A DNA stretch of 64,000 bases from an uncultured Eubacteriales bacterium. Its GTDB lineage: Bacteria; Bacillota; Clostridia; Lachnospirales; Lachnospiraceae. A model generated the notes under the pieces. It ran no database searches. It was not told the origin of the DNA and saw nothing but the letters and a program-made list of their open reading frames with translations. The position numbers and the translations under genes are program-made. Position 1 is the stretch's first letter. The number at the start of each line of letters is the position of its first letter. The stretch covers positions 310,001 through 374,000 of the forward strand of contig OMWY01000001.1 in assembly GCA_900314885.1 (NCBI GenBank), given 5' to 3'. This document shows positions 35,732-45,930 of this stretch, piece after piece.

Positions 35732-36242
35732 TATTTTCCACTAAGTACGTATAAATATCATTGCTCTTATCTTTCCACTCGTTGCATATTTCCATTGCGC
35801 GTTTCTCTGAGGGAACGGCGAGCGAAAGCTTTAAAAGCTCAGATCCGTCAAAATCAATCAATTTTAATGTGACGGAATTTTCACCTTTATTGTTTACGCT
35901 GTAATCGGAAAGTACCGATACTTCACTTTTAAGCTCGTGTTCATGTCCCGCGAGATATTTTTTAATGTCATCCTTTATAGGTTTTGAGACAATATCAGGG
36001 AAGAGCTTTAAGGTATTAATTCCTTCATCCGTTATTGTAAAATAAGAACTGTTACGAACCTGCTTGCACGACACCAGTCCTGCGTCAGTCAGTTCCTTAA
36101 ATACAGTCTGAAGCGAAAAATAATCGGTATAGTCCTTCGTAAGCATAAAGTCCGAAATACGGGCATTTGTAAGAGGATGGTCCACAAGACTTAACATATA
36201 GAGAACCATCATTTTATATAAGGTTAATGTTTCGTTATTCAT
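35706..36242 (-). CDS. DUF4364 family winged-helix protein
   Basis: A 178-residue protein. The N-terminal half looks like a winged helix (LYKMMVLYMLSLVDHPLTNA, DYFSLQTVFKELTDAGLVSC, YFTITDEGINTLKLF). The C-terminal half is a beta-rich domain (NSVTLKLIDFDGSELLKLSL). This is the DUF4364 layout, probably a DNA-binding regulator with unknown ligand. The gene is convergent with engB (26-base overlap) and divergent from rho, whose expression it might influence; that last point is only positional inference. Confidence 0.85.
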   Translation of the reverse strand: MNNETLTLYKMMVLYMLSLVDHPLTNARISDFMLTKDYTDYFSLQTVFKELTDAGLVSCKQVRNSSYFTITDEGINTLKLFPDIVSKPIKDDIKKYLAGHEHELKSEVSVLSDYSVNNKGENSVTLKLIDFDGSELLKLSLAVPSEKRAMEICNEWKDKSNDIYTYLVENIILKRKPQ

Positions 36243-36313
36243 TTAATCGGCCCCACTTTTACTGATAAAATCAATTACAATAATTATGATACACTAAAAC
36301 AAAGGAGAAATCA

Positions 36314-38248
36314 ATGGATTATTCAGAAATGAATCTCGCTGACCTTAAGGTACTCGCAAGACAGAAGGGCATGAAAAGCTTTACTGCCCTCAGAAAGGCG
36401 GACCTTATTTCTTTGATGGAGGAATTCGACAGGGAACACGGAACTGCCGATAACGCCCATGAGAAGAGGACAGTAGGAAGAACCACGACATATATTTCAA
36501 GGAGCAGGAGAGGAGTTGCGCCAAGAACTGAAGCAGCTACGGCTACTACCGGCGAAGAACCTGTAAGAACAAAGAGAAAGTATACAAGACATAAGCTTAC
36601 CCCTAAGGAAGAGGCGAAGCTTGAAGAGAGAAGAGCTCTTGCGGCCGAAACCTATGAGGAGCTTTCAACAGGAAGAACCGAGGAATCCGAGAGACGTGTC
36701 GGCAGACCGGTTCAGAGCGAGCTTATAGATGGTTATGATGAAGAGGTAAGACGCAGCGAATACACTGACGCGTCATCAGAGTACGACAGTGAGTACGATG
36801 AAGATGAAGAGGAGATGACAGCTGAGAGCCATCAGGAAGAGGTAGAGACGGTAACGCCTAAGAGACCGGGCAGACCTCGCAAGCCAAGATCAATCGAGGA
36901 TCTCACACAGGCTGAGATTTCAGCTATGTCACAGAACATCCAGACACCTGACGGCGAAATAAATAAGGCTGACGCTAAGCTTCTTGATTCCGGCGATACA
37001 AAGGAAGGAATTTTCGAGAAGATGCCTGAGGGCTTCGGATTTATCCGTTGCGATAATTACCTTCCGGGTGAAAATGATGTATATGTCTCTCCTCAGCAGA
37101 TCAAGAAATTCGGTCTCAGAAACGGAGATTATATAAACGGCAATACAAGGCTTAAGAGCAGAAATGAGAAGTTCTCAGCCCTCCTTTACATCAACTCTGT
37201 AAACGGATTCCCTCTTAAGACCCTTCAGACAAGACCACAGTTTGAGAAGCTTACCCCTGTCTTTCCTAACAGAAGAATCAGACTTGAGACTGATCCGAAT
37301 GTTTACGCGACCAGAATGGTTGACCTCATTTCCCCTATAGGAAAGGGTCAGCGTGGTATGATCGTTTCCCAGCCTAAGGCAGGCAAGACTACCCTCTTAA
37401 AGCAGATAGCGCTTGCGGTTCAGAAGAACAACCCTGAGATGCATATCATTATCCTCCTTATCGACGAACGTCCTGAGGAGGTTACCGATATGAAGGATTC
37501 TATCAAGGGTGACAATGTGGAGATTATTTATTCTACATTTGACGAAACACCTGAGAATCATAAGAGGGTTTCCGAGATGGTTCTTGACCGTGCGAAGAGG
37601 CTCGTGGAGCATAAGAAGGATGTCATGATTCTCCTTGACTCTATCACAAGACTTTCAAGAGCCTATAACCTTACCGTTACAGCGAGCGGTCGTACTCTTT
37701 CAGGCGGTCTTGATCCTGCGGCCCTTACGGCTCCTAAGAAGTTCTTCGGAGCTGCCAGAAATATGCGCGAGGGCGGAAGTCTTACAATCCTTGCCACAGC
37801 CCTTGTTGATACCGGTTCACGTCTTGACGATATGGTATTTGAGGAATTCAAGGGTACCGGCAACATGGAGCTTGTCCTTGACAGGAATCTCGCCGAGAGA
37901 AGAATATTCCCTGCGATTGACCTCTCGAAGTCAAGCACCAGACGCGATGATTTACTTTTTGATACGGATGAGTCCGAGGCTAACGGTATCATTAAGAGAG
38001 CGCTCAAGGCACGTAACGCTGACGAGCAGATGGTAAATATTATTAAGATTGTAAGAGGCACAAGAACCAATAAGGAGGTTATTCATTATCTTAAGGAAAA
38101 TCCTATAGAGTCAAGCTCATACAGGAGACCTATCCAGAATACTCCTTACCAGAACAATCCTTACCAGAATACACCATACAGGCAGCAGGCTCCAAGAAGA
38201 AATAATTATTATTCTTCTTCATCTTCATCAGATGATTACGGAATGTGA
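36314..38248 (+). CDS. rho: Transcription termination factor Rho with long N-terminal insertion
   Basis: A 644-residue Rho hexameric RNA helicase (E. coli: 419). The SAP-like start [20 protein letters not shown] is followed by ~170 residues of Arg/Glu/Asp-rich low-complexity sequence. Then comes the cold-shock RNA-binding domain ([20 protein letters not shown], about 235-254) and the ATPase core: Walker [14 protein letters not shown], Walker B-region [14 protein letters not shown] and the Q/R loops near [11 protein letters not shown]. The C-terminus ends in a Asn/Gln/Tyr/Ser-rich tail with an NTPYQ-like repeat. Inserted disordered regions in Clostridial Rho have been tied to phase-separation-like behaviour, which is family knowledge. 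Confidence 0.96.
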   Translation: MDYSEMNLADLKVLARQKGMKSFTALRKADLISLMEEFDREHGTADNAHEKRTVGRTTTYISRSRRGVAPRTEAATATTGEEPVRTKRKYTRHKLTPKEEAKLEERRALAAETYEELSTGRTEESERRVGRPVQSELIDGYDEEVRRSEYTDASSEYDSEYDEDEEEMTAESHQEEVETVTPKRPGRPRKPRSIEDLTQAEISAMSQNIQTPDGEINKADAKLLDSGDTKEGIFEKMPEGFGFIRCDNYLPGENDVYVSPQQIKKFGLRNGDYINGNTRLKSRNEKFSALLYINSVNGFPLKTLQTRPQFEKLTPVFPNRRIRLETDPNVYATRMVDLISPIGKGQRGMIVSQPKAGKTTLLKQIALAVQKNNPEMHIIILLIDERPEEVTDMKDSIKGDNVEIIYSTFDETPENHKRVSEMVLDRAKRLVEHKKDVMILLDSITRLSRAYNLTVTASGRTLSGGLDPAALTAPKKFFGAARNMREGGSLTILATALVDTGSRLDDMVFEEFKGTGNMELVLDRNLAERRIFPAIDLSKSSTRRDDLLFDTDESEANGIIKRALKARNADEQMVNIIKIVRGTRTNKEVIHYLKENPIESSSYRRPIQNTPYQNNPYQNTPYRQQAPRRNNYYSSSSSSDDYGM

Positions 38249-39104
38249 AGCTATAAAAAGCCGCGATAACGCCCGCCTTAAGGCAGCGAAAAAGATACGC
38301 GATAAGTCATCAGAACGGCGGAAGACAGGCCTTTTCTTTGCCGAGGGCGTAAAAATGACCGATGAGGCGCTTGCGGCAGGCGCTGTAGATACCCTGATTC
38401 TGTCAGAGAGCTTCTTTGGTAAATGTACCGCCCCTGACAGGGAGAATGCGGAAGGAAGACTTATAGCGGAGAGCGGAACTAATATAGTAAAAGCCTTATC
38501 GGATGAAGGAGCTTTCGATAAGGTAAATACAACTGTTTTATCCGACTCCCTCTTCAATGACCTTGCGGATACCGTGAATCCGCAGGGGGCGGCTGCTCTG
38601 GTAAAGAAACCTTCCTGGAGAGTGACGGATGAGGCATTTTTAAATGAGGCCTTCAAGCGTGACGGCTATATTAAGCTTCTTATAACGGACGGAGTGCAGG
38701 ACCCGGGAAATCTTGGGACTATGGTAAGAACCGCGGAAGCGGCCGGAATGACCGGAATTATCATGAGCCGCGGGACAGCCGATATATTTAACCCGAAGGT
38801 TGTAAGGTCGACCATGGGCTCTATTTTAAGAGTTCCATTTTTCTACGTGGACGATCTCGGGGCGGCCATGGAAGGGCTTAAGGCACTTGATATAAAAATT
38901 TTTTCGACTCATTTAAAAGGAAAATCCTATATGAATGAGGTCGACTACGGAAATCGGTGCGCCGTAGTTATAGGAAATGAGGCTCGTGGAATCTCGGATC
39001 CTGCCGCCGATCTCTGCGATGTCCTCGTGAAGATTCCAATGCACGGCAAGGTTGAGAGCCTGAACGCTTCAATCGCTGCCGCCATAATGATGTACCGACT
39101 GTAG
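38232..39104 (+). CDS. SpoU-family 2'-O-ribose RNA methyltransferase (TrmH/RlmB-like)
   Basis: A 290-residue SPOUT methyltransferase. The N-terminal substrate-binding domain begins SRDNARLKAAKKIRDKSSER. The SPOUT knot motifs are DGVQDPGNLGTMVRTAEAAG (about 155-174), VVRSTMGSILRVPFF (about 191-205), VVIGNEARGIS (about 245-255) and IPMHGKVESLNASIAAAIMM (about 267-286). All three conserved motifs are intact. The target (23S rRNA or tRNA) cannot be assigned. It overlaps rho by 17 bases and has no visible ribosome site, so translation is probably coupled. Confidence 0.9.
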   Translation: MITECEAIKSRDNARLKAAKKIRDKSSERRKTGLFFAEGVKMTDEALAAGAVDTLILSESFFGKCTAPDRENAEGRLIAESGTNIVKALSDEGAFDKVNTTVLSDSLFNDLADTVNPQGAAALVKKPSWRVTDEAFLNEAFKRDGYIKLLITDGVQDPGNLGTMVRTAEAAGMTGIIMSRGTADIFNPKVVRSTMGSILRVPFFYVDDLGAAMEGLKALDIKIFSTHLKGKSYMNEVDYGNRCAVVIGNEARGISDPAADLCDVLVKIPMHGKVESLNASIAAAIMMYRL

Positions 39105-39130
39105 TTTTTAACTGAATAATCCAACAAAAT

Positions 39131-39172
39131 AAGCTGATCTGCGAACCTTATGGCTTGCGGGTCAGCTTTTTT
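39131..39172 (+). terminator. Terminator after the rho–methyltransferase pair
   Basis: AAGCTGA (39131-39137) pairs with TCAGCTT (39162-39168), extended inward by about seven weaker pairs, then a T-run to 39172. Confidence 0.85.
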
Positions 39173-39220
39173 GCTAAATGCGAAGCGAAACTTCACAAAG
39201 AAAGAAATTTAAAATAATAC

Positions 39221-39249
39221 TTGCCAAATCCTTTACAATGAGATAAAAT
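39221..39249 (+). promoter_or_regulatory. Promoter of the FIST–chemoreceptor pair
   Basis: TTGCCA (39221-39226), 17-base spacer, TAAAAT (39244-39249). It resembles sigma-A, not the motility sigma factor. Confidence 0.65.
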
Positions 39250-39294
39250 AGTTTTCAGGTAGATTTATAATTTTTAAGGAGGCGGTTAAACCAG

Positions 39295-40389
39295 ATGCAG
39301 GCAGCAGTTAAGTGTTCCACCAATCCTGATATAGCGGCAGCTGTTAAAGAGGCTGTCGGAGGACTTTCAGATCTTACTCTCCTCATGTTTGTCACTTCAT
39401 ACGACAGAGTTGAGAAGACCGCTGAAGAGATCAAGAAGCAGTTCCCGGGAGTACCTTGCGTAGGTACATGCGGCACTGTTTACCATGACAGAACATTTTC
39501 AGATACCGGACTCACGGTGAGCGCATTCGGCAAGGGCGCAGAAGTTAAAACCGGGGTAATCAGGGACCTTTCGATCTGTCCTGTGTTTGATGAAGTCATT
39601 CTTAAGAAGAATCTTGAGGAGCTGAGACCGGGAAACGGCGATACAGCCTGCCTCGAGTTCTGTACGAACGATGAAGAGAGACTTGTTTCAACCATGAACA
39701 TATCTCTCGGTGACAAGAAGGTTCCGCTTGTAGGCGGCAGCGTCTTCGGAGTTCCTGAAGGAAAGTCCGGCATAGTAGCGGTCGACGGCGTCGTTTATAC
39801 CGATGCCTGCGCCTACGCCATTGTAAAGAATCTTACCGGGAAGGTGCGGACATACAGAGAGAATATTTACCACCTTCGCGAGGGTGGCAGACGCCATATA
39901 GCTACTAAGGTTAACCTTGCGAAGAAGGAGCTCGTTGAGCTTGATGGCAGACCGGCGGCCAAGGTTTACGGCGATGAACTTGGCATTTCCGAAAATCAGA
40001 TTGTAAATAATGTACTTAAGAATCCGCTCGGAAGAATAGTCGGAGATGACGTATTTATCTGCAGTCAGTACGCCATAGGAAGCGGCGGTTCTCTCATAAA
40101 TTACAAGCGCTTCAATCCAAATGATACGGTTGGAATTCTTGAGCTCGGCGATTATAAGAATATAAGGCAGGAAACGAACAGGAAGATAGCAAGTGAGAAC
40201 AAGCACGTTTCTTACGCCTTCCTGGTGAACTGTATATACAGGCATGTACTTTTCCAGAATGAGCACTACATCGATACATTCCTTACTGACATGAGCAAGT
40301 TTGGCCAGTTCATGGGATATGTTGGTGGCGGTGAGCAGTACAAGGAGCAGCACGTAAATCAGACGGCCGCGTGTGCTGTGTTTGAGTGA
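39295..40389 (+). CDS. FIST-domain sensor protein
   Basis: A 364-residue soluble protein with FIST N and FIST C domains. The N-terminal part holds the alternating strands LTLLMFVTSYDRVEKTAEEI and VGTCGTVYHDRTFSDTGLTV. The middle has KVPLVGGSVFG. The C-terminal part has FICSQYAIGSGGSLINYKRF and LVNCIYRHVLFQNEHYIDTF. FIST domains are predicted to bind small ligands such as amino acids. There is no signal peptide or membrane segment. It is 49 bases upstream of a soluble chemoreceptor, its probable partner: FIST senses, the receptor signals to CheA. Confidence 0.82.
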   Translation: MQAAVKCSTNPDIAAAVKEAVGGLSDLTLLMFVTSYDRVEKTAEEIKKQFPGVPCVGTCGTVYHDRTFSDTGLTVSAFGKGAEVKTGVIRDLSICPVFDEVILKKNLEELRPGNGDTACLEFCTNDEERLVSTMNISLGDKKVPLVGGSVFGVPEGKSGIVAVDGVVYTDACAYAIVKNLTGKVRTYRENIYHLREGGRRHIATKVNLAKKELVELDGRPAAKVYGDELGISENQIVNNVLKNPLGRIVGDDVFICSQYAIGSGGSLINYKRFNPNDTVGILELGDYKNIRQETNRKIASENKHVSYAFLVNCIYRHVLFQNEHYIDTFLTDMSKFGQFMGYVGGGEQYKEQHVNQTAACAVFE

Positions 40390-40438
40390 TATTCAATAAA
40401 AATCTAGTCACAGTGACTATCAATACGGAGGATTTGTT

Positions 40439-41404
40439 ATGGGACTTTTTGGCAGGAAAGAAGCAGTAGTAGAAGAGACTCCCGAGGTAAAGAGGATTGA
40501 TATAAGACGTGAGCTTTCTCCTCTTAAGGAAATAAGTCGTTCGGCGAACGCAAGCAAGAAGAAGCTTGAGGACGCTGAGAGCGAGACCATTAGCGGCGTA
40601 AATGAAATTAGTTCTTCATTTGCGGATGTCCAGGATAAGTATAATGTCGTAATCGACTCTGTAAACGGCCTTAAGGACCAGGTTGACAGCGTAAAGAGCA
40701 TAAATGAGTCATTTGATGAAATCATCACAAAACTCATCACAACTGCCGACAATTCCCATGCCGGCATGGAGAAGGTTGACGCAAGCTCCGATTCGGTAAA
40801 GAGCACGATTGACGCCGTTCAGGAGGTATTTGACAAGTTCCAGAAGAGCTTCGAGGATATCCAGGAGAAGGTAAACCAGATAAACGGTATCGCCGGTCAG
40901 ACAAACCTTCTTGCCCTTAACGCTTCCATAGAGGCTGCCCGCGCGGGCGAGGCAGGACGCGGCTTTGCAGTTGTCGCTACCGAGGTAAATGAGCTCTCTC
41001 AGGAGATCAAGAAGCTTGTCGGCTCAATCGGTGAGAGTATGACGGAGCTCAATCAGAACAACCAGAGCCTTGTTGACTCGATAGAGCAGACCAGAAAGGC
41101 TATTGATGAAAGCCATGAGAATATTTCAAATACTCAGGAAATAATCAGCTCCATCAAGAGCGTAGCGGATGAGGTTGAGACCCAGAGCCACCAGATGGGC
41201 TCCGTAATCACTAACTGCTACGATGCCGTAGATCAGGTAAATGACAACCTGTCAGAGTCCTCGAAGTATTTTGAGAAGGTTGCCGACAACATCGAGGAAA
41301 TCACGACAAAGATTTCAAAGAAGGATACTACCTTCGAGGATATGAGCAATGTCATTGACCAGATAGATCCTCTCGTTGATAAAATTGTAAATGATATGAA
41401 ATAA
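40439..41404 (+). CDS. Soluble methyl-accepting chemotaxis protein
   Basis: A 321-residue chemoreceptor signalling domain without membrane segments or a recognised ligand domain. After an N-terminal ~45 residues of charged sequence, the protein is one long coiled coil. The hairpin tip is textbook: [20 protein letters not shown] followed by [20 protein letters not shown] (about 152-191). It should bind CheW/CheA in the cytoplasm. Lacking its own sensor, it probably receives input from the FIST protein upstream. GGAGG precedes ATG 40439. Confidence 0.93.
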   Translation: MGLFGRKEAVVEETPEVKRIDIRRELSPLKEISRSANASKKKLEDAESETISGVNEISSSFADVQDKYNVVIDSVNGLKDQVDSVKSINESFDEIITKLITTADNSHAGMEKVDASSDSVKSTIDAVQEVFDKFQKSFEDIQEKVNQINGIAGQTNLLALNASIEAARAGEAGRGFAVVATEVNELSQEIKKLVGSIGESMTELNQNNQSLVDSIEQTRKAIDESHENISNTQEIISSIKSVADEVETQSHQMGSVITNCYDAVDQVNDNLSESSKYFEKVADNIEEITTKISKKDTTFEDMSNVIDQIDPLVDKIVNDMK

Positions 41405-41408
41405 AGAA

Positions 41409-41476
41409 ATCCCCCGGGGCTTTAAAGGTCCCGGGGGATTATATGAATTAAACCGCCTCACTCGAGGCGGTTTTTT
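41409..41476. terminator. Two tandem terminators between chemoreceptor and yajC
   Basis: First: perfect 10-bp stem ATCCCCCGGG (41409-41418)/CCCGGGGGAT (41430-41439). Second: AACCGCCTC (41451-41459)/GAGGCGGTT (41464-41472), then TTTTTT. They serve the converging transcripts. Confidence 0.9.
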
Positions 41477-41484
41477 ATTATGAT

Positions 41485-41892
41485 TTATTTTACTTCTTTT
41501 CCGTTAATCTTGGTTCCTTCTGTCTTGGCTTCAGTCTTACTGTCGGCCTTAGTCTTGCTATCGGTGGCCTGCGTACTGCTTCCGTCCTTCTTCTCAACCT
41601 CGACTATAGCTGTCTTCTTCATAGGAATACGGCAGTTCTTGTTGCTTCCGAACTCTACGACAACTATCTCATCCATGATATCGATTACGACGCCGTAGAA
41701 GCCACTTGTCGTAAGAACCGAATCGCCGACCTCAAGAGAATCAAGAAGCTCCTGCATACGCTTCTGCTCCTTCTTCTGAGGACGATAGGTCATAAAATAC
41801 ATCATAATCGCGATGATGACAATCCACATGATCATCATGCCAAGTGCGGCCCCTGAGCTTGTGCCTGTTGCTGTCAAATAAACTGTGTTCAT
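41485..41892 (-). CDS. yajC: Preprotein translocase subunit YajC
   Basis: A 135-residue single-span membrane protein associated with SecDF. The hydrophobic helix (about 14-34, LGMMIMWIVIIAIMMYFMTY) is followed by the diagnostic RPQKKEQKRMQELLDSLEVG, then the small beta domain GDSVLTTSGFYGVVIDIMDE. The C-terminal ~40 residues are Lys/Ser/Thr-rich low complexity (repeated TKADSKTEAKT type). It follows tgt by two bases, the usual tgt–yajC pairing. Confidence 0.93.
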   Translation of the reverse strand: MNTVYLTATGTSSGAALGMMIMWIVIIAIMMYFMTYRPQKKEQKRMQELLDSLEVGDSVLTTSGFYGVVIDIMDEIVVVEFGSNKNCRIPMKKTAIVEVEKKDGSSTQATDSKTKADSKTEAKTEGTKINGKEVK

Positions 41893-41894
41893 GA

Positions 41895-43416
<1,522 letters not shown>

Positions 43417-43420
43417 ATAA

Positions 43421-43449
43421 ATTATAGCACGATTTGGCCCAAAAGTAAA
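43421..43449 (-). promoter_or_regulatory. rnpB promoter
   Basis: On the minus strand TTTACT (43449-43444), a 17-base spacer, TATAAT (43426-43421). Predicted start is a G at about 43414. Confidence 0.75.
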
Positions 43450-43515
43450 TCCCTTAGAAAATTAAAAAAGAGAGAAATGAAATGGTAAAATGTTCTGAAA
43501 AAGGAAGGCAGATAG

Positions 43516-44112
43516 ATGATGAAATACGGATACGTCAGAACATCAACCAAAGAACAGAACCTAGACCGGCAGATAATAGCAATGAAGGAAGCCGGAATAG
43601 AGGAGCAATACATTTTCAAGGAACAAAAGTCAGGCAAAGACTTCGACAGACAAGAGTACAGGAAAATGATGAGACGCATAAAGAAAGGCGACGCCCTCTA
43701 TATAAAAAGCATCGACCGCCTCGGCCGCAACTACGAAGAAATCATAGACCAGTGGAAGAAAATCACGCGAGATAAGAAGGCAGATATCGTCGTTCTCGAC
43801 ATGCCCATTCTGAATACAAGCATATTAAAAGACTCCCTCAAAACCTTCGTCTCAGAACTCGTCCTCCAGATCATGTCCTACATGGCAGAAGAAGAGAGAA
43901 AAATGATCCTCTCCCGCTCCCGCGAAGGCATCGCCGCCGCCAAAGCACGAGGCGTGAAATTCGGCAGACCAAAGAAAGAGAAACCCGAAGACTTCGAAGA
44001 AGTATATAATGCCTATAAAAATCAGGAAATCACCGTAAACGAAGCCATCACAAGACTTCGCGTAAGCAAGAGTACCTTTTACAGATGGAAAGAAGAAAAA
44101 GAAGGATTCTAA
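43516..44112 (+). CDS. Small serine recombinase (invertase/resolvase type)
   Basis: A 198-residue serine recombinase. The catalytic serine is in KYGYVRTSTKEQNLDRQ (about S10, with the preceding Arg). The conserved KSIDRLGRNYEE (about 66-77) and the long E-helix region EEERKMILSRSREGIAAAKA (about 132-151) follow. The C-terminal GRPKKEKP linker leads to a helix-turn-helix, VNEAITRLRVSKSTFYRWK, as in Hin/Pin and Tn3-type proteins. The start is ATG 43516 behind GGAAGG. Its last codon and stop lie inside the left copy of a 24-bp inverted site (44108-44131), which is probably its own substrate. First gene of the accessory island. Confidence 0.93.
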   Translation: MMKYGYVRTSTKEQNLDRQIIAMKEAGIEEQYIFKEQKSGKDFDRQEYRKMMRRIKKGDALYIKSIDRLGRNYEEIIDQWKKITRDKKADIVVLDMPILNTSILKDSLKTFVSELVLQIMSYMAEEERKMILSRSREGIAAAKARGVKFGRPKKEKPEDFEEVYNAYKNQEITVNEAITRLRVSKSTFYRWKEEKEGF

Positions 44113-44220
44113 AAAGTCATAGGTTTTCAGACAAAGGGTTAAGTATCCGCTAATTTAGCCGATATAGTCCTTAGATGTTCTAAAAATATCAAGGATTCTG
44201 AAAACCTATGACTTTTCAGA
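44108..44220. repeat. Pair of 24-bp inverted sites flanking a 65-bp segment (candidate invertible element)
   Basis: The left copy (44108-44131) and right copy (44197-44220) are inverted repeats differing at one position. Each copy is itself a dyad: arms TCTGAAAA and TTTTCAGA around an 8-base core CCTATGAC (right copy), as in serine-recombinase crossover sites built of two half-sites. The left copy has one arm mismatch and contains the recombinase stop codon. The enclosed 65 bases carry no gene. A plus-strand TATAGT (44163) with a poor TTAAGT 18 bases before it, and a minus-strand TTGATA (44192-44187), are only weak promoter hints. Alternatives: an attenuating hairpin, or a MITE with 24-bp ends. 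Confidence 0.75.
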
Positions 44221-44241
44221 CTCCGGAGAGTGAGGTTTAAT

Positions 44242-45780
44242 GTGGGACATAGCACAAAGCCGGACATAAGAGAGCTTAGGGTCTGGGATGATGTTATAGA
44301 CTGCTATAACACAAATTCCGCGGAGAGCAGGGAACGCCTTAAGGCATCCTATAACGACGCTGTGAAGCTGTACCCTGAGCTCCTCGGGAAAATAAATGAG
44401 TTATTTCGCCTTGCTGACCCAAAGGCTATTCTTATTATCCTGTCCACACTAAGAGGCATTATGCCTAAAGAAGACCTGTATAGGCAGCTAATAGACCTTA
44501 TAAAAGGCGGTCGCATGGACTTATATGACACCTTAGGCACCGAGCAGCAGGTCAAGATGGATTCATTTGTTGATAATTACCGTATCAGCTATGAAGACCG
44601 CATAAGTATAGATGAATGTGTCGGAAGGAGAGTCGAGGAAGAGTTTGATATTCATCCGAAGTACATACCGGTAAAGGAACGAGTAAAGAACAGGATAGTG
44701 CTATGTACCGGACAAATACTTCAGGAACAACATGCACCAAGCGCTATTACGTACGATTTTTATAATGCGCTAACATATGAACTCGGAATGGATACGAGAC
44801 TGGTTGTGTTTGAGGATGATGAGTATGATAAACTGCCCTATTATGACCTGAGGTTTATGAATTCCTTTCCATCTGAAATAAGTGGCTATGTTTACGATGA
44901 ACACTTAATTCCGTTTACAAGAAGTAAATTGAGGGTAGGCTCAGATAGCTATAAGACATGTCTTAAGTATATAGAAGATTTGAAGCCGGAGTTCATCCTC
45001 GACCTTTCTTGTAATGGTTTCGTGGCATATACCTTGCAGAAAATATCCACAGTTGCCTCCATGCACTTTGGCGCAGGATACCCATACTCGACATCGCCGA
45101 TACTGTTATCATATACGGATAACGGCAATATTCAAGCACATGAGTATGAAGAAAAACTTAGAAATGAGGGACGGAAGCTTATAAATATTTCATTGAAGCT
45201 AGACATGGGTAAAACGCATTCATCGTTTGATAGAGAACAATATAATCTCCCGGATAATGCTTTCTTGATTGTCATTTCAGGCAACAGACTTGATGATGAG
45301 ATGGATGAACGGTTCCTTGAAATAATGAGTGAGGCAGCAGCAGAATTTCCACAAATATATTATTGCCTTATAGGCAAGGTGAATAAGAAATTTGACATAG
45401 GAAATCTAAAAGGCAGAATAATTTATTTAGGATACTGTAATGATTATTACGAGAAGTTTGCAGGGATGGATTTAGCACTAAATCCGGACAGACAGGGTGC
45501 GGGGACAATGGGCACAGCCAGCATGCGTTCGGGTATACCGCTGATAACAATATGCAATAACGATGCCGCATCAGCTGCCGCAGAATGTTTTTGGGTAAAT
45601 TCTTATAATGATTATTTGCCTCTAATAAGGAAGTATTTAACAGATAAAAGTTTTTATAATGAGATGTGTAATAAAGCGAAGGCGTATGTCAGAAAATTGG
45701 AGGTCGATGATGAGCAGTTCAGAAGAAGCATAGAATATGCTGTAGCTGAAATTAGCAATGAAGTGAATGCGTTGGGATAG
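44242..45780 (+). CDS. GT-B-like glycosyltransferase
   Basis: A 512-residue cytosolic protein (start GTG 44242, six bases after GAGG; GTG 44230 is the alternative). The N-terminal ~150 residues are helical and not recognised. The rest looks like a GT-B fold: KNRIVLCTGQILQEQHAPS opens the first Rossmann half. LPDNAFLIVISGNRLDDEMD, IIYLGYCNDYYEKFAGMDLA and NPDRQGAGTMGTASMRSGIP belong to the nucleotide-sugar half, the last resembling the donor-binding region. Acceptor unknown; surface glycan or flagellin modification is a guess. It starts 22 bases after the inverted site, leaving no room for a separate promoter. Confidence 0.7.
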   Translation: MGHSTKPDIRELRVWDDVIDCYNTNSAESRERLKASYNDAVKLYPELLGKINELFRLADPKAILIILSTLRGIMPKEDLYRQLIDLIKGGRMDLYDTLGTEQQVKMDSFVDNYRISYEDRISIDECVGRRVEEEFDIHPKYIPVKERVKNRIVLCTGQILQEQHAPSAITYDFYNALTYELGMDTRLVVFEDDEYDKLPYYDLRFMNSFPSEISGYVYDEHLIPFTRSKLRVGSDSYKTCLKYIEDLKPEFILDLSCNGFVAYTLQKISTVASMHFGAGYPYSTSPILLSYTDNGNIQAHEYEEKLRNEGRKLINISLKLDMGKTHSSFDREQYNLPDNAFLIVISGNRLDDEMDERFLEIMSEAAAEFPQIYYCLIGKVNKKFDIGNLKGRIIYLGYCNDYYEKFAGMDLALNPDRQGAGTMGTASMRSGIPLITICNNDAASAAAECFWVNSYNDYLPLIRKYLTDKSFYNEMCNKAKAYVRKLEVDDEQFRRSIEYAVAEISNEVNALG

Positions 45781-45924
45781 AGCATAAAAAATAAAAGCAT
45801 CTGCAATGCGTGCAAGTTACTTCGGGTACAGTACGCAGAACTGAGAACACATAGCTTTGTGGTGGACAGGAAACTGTTCATGGCGAAGCTTTGCGAATAT
45901 GAAGAAAATTTTGAAAAAAGGTAA
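45781..45924 (+). pseudogene. Gene remnant in frame with the glycosyltransferase
   Basis: After the glycosyltransferase stop (45778-45780) the same frame stays open for 47 codons: it includes YAELRTHSFVVDRKLFMAKL and ends CEYEENFEKR before TAA. It has no start codon with a ribosome site, so it looks like the C-terminal leftover of a lost gene or of a formerly longer protein. I do not recognise it. Confidence 0.35.
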
Positions 45925-45930
45925 TTTGAG

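Noticed and set aside
44108..44220. CRISPR-like or attI-type repeat array
   Set aside because: Only two copies, inverted, with one 65-base interval and no cas or integron genes. A recombinase site pair or hairpin explains it better.
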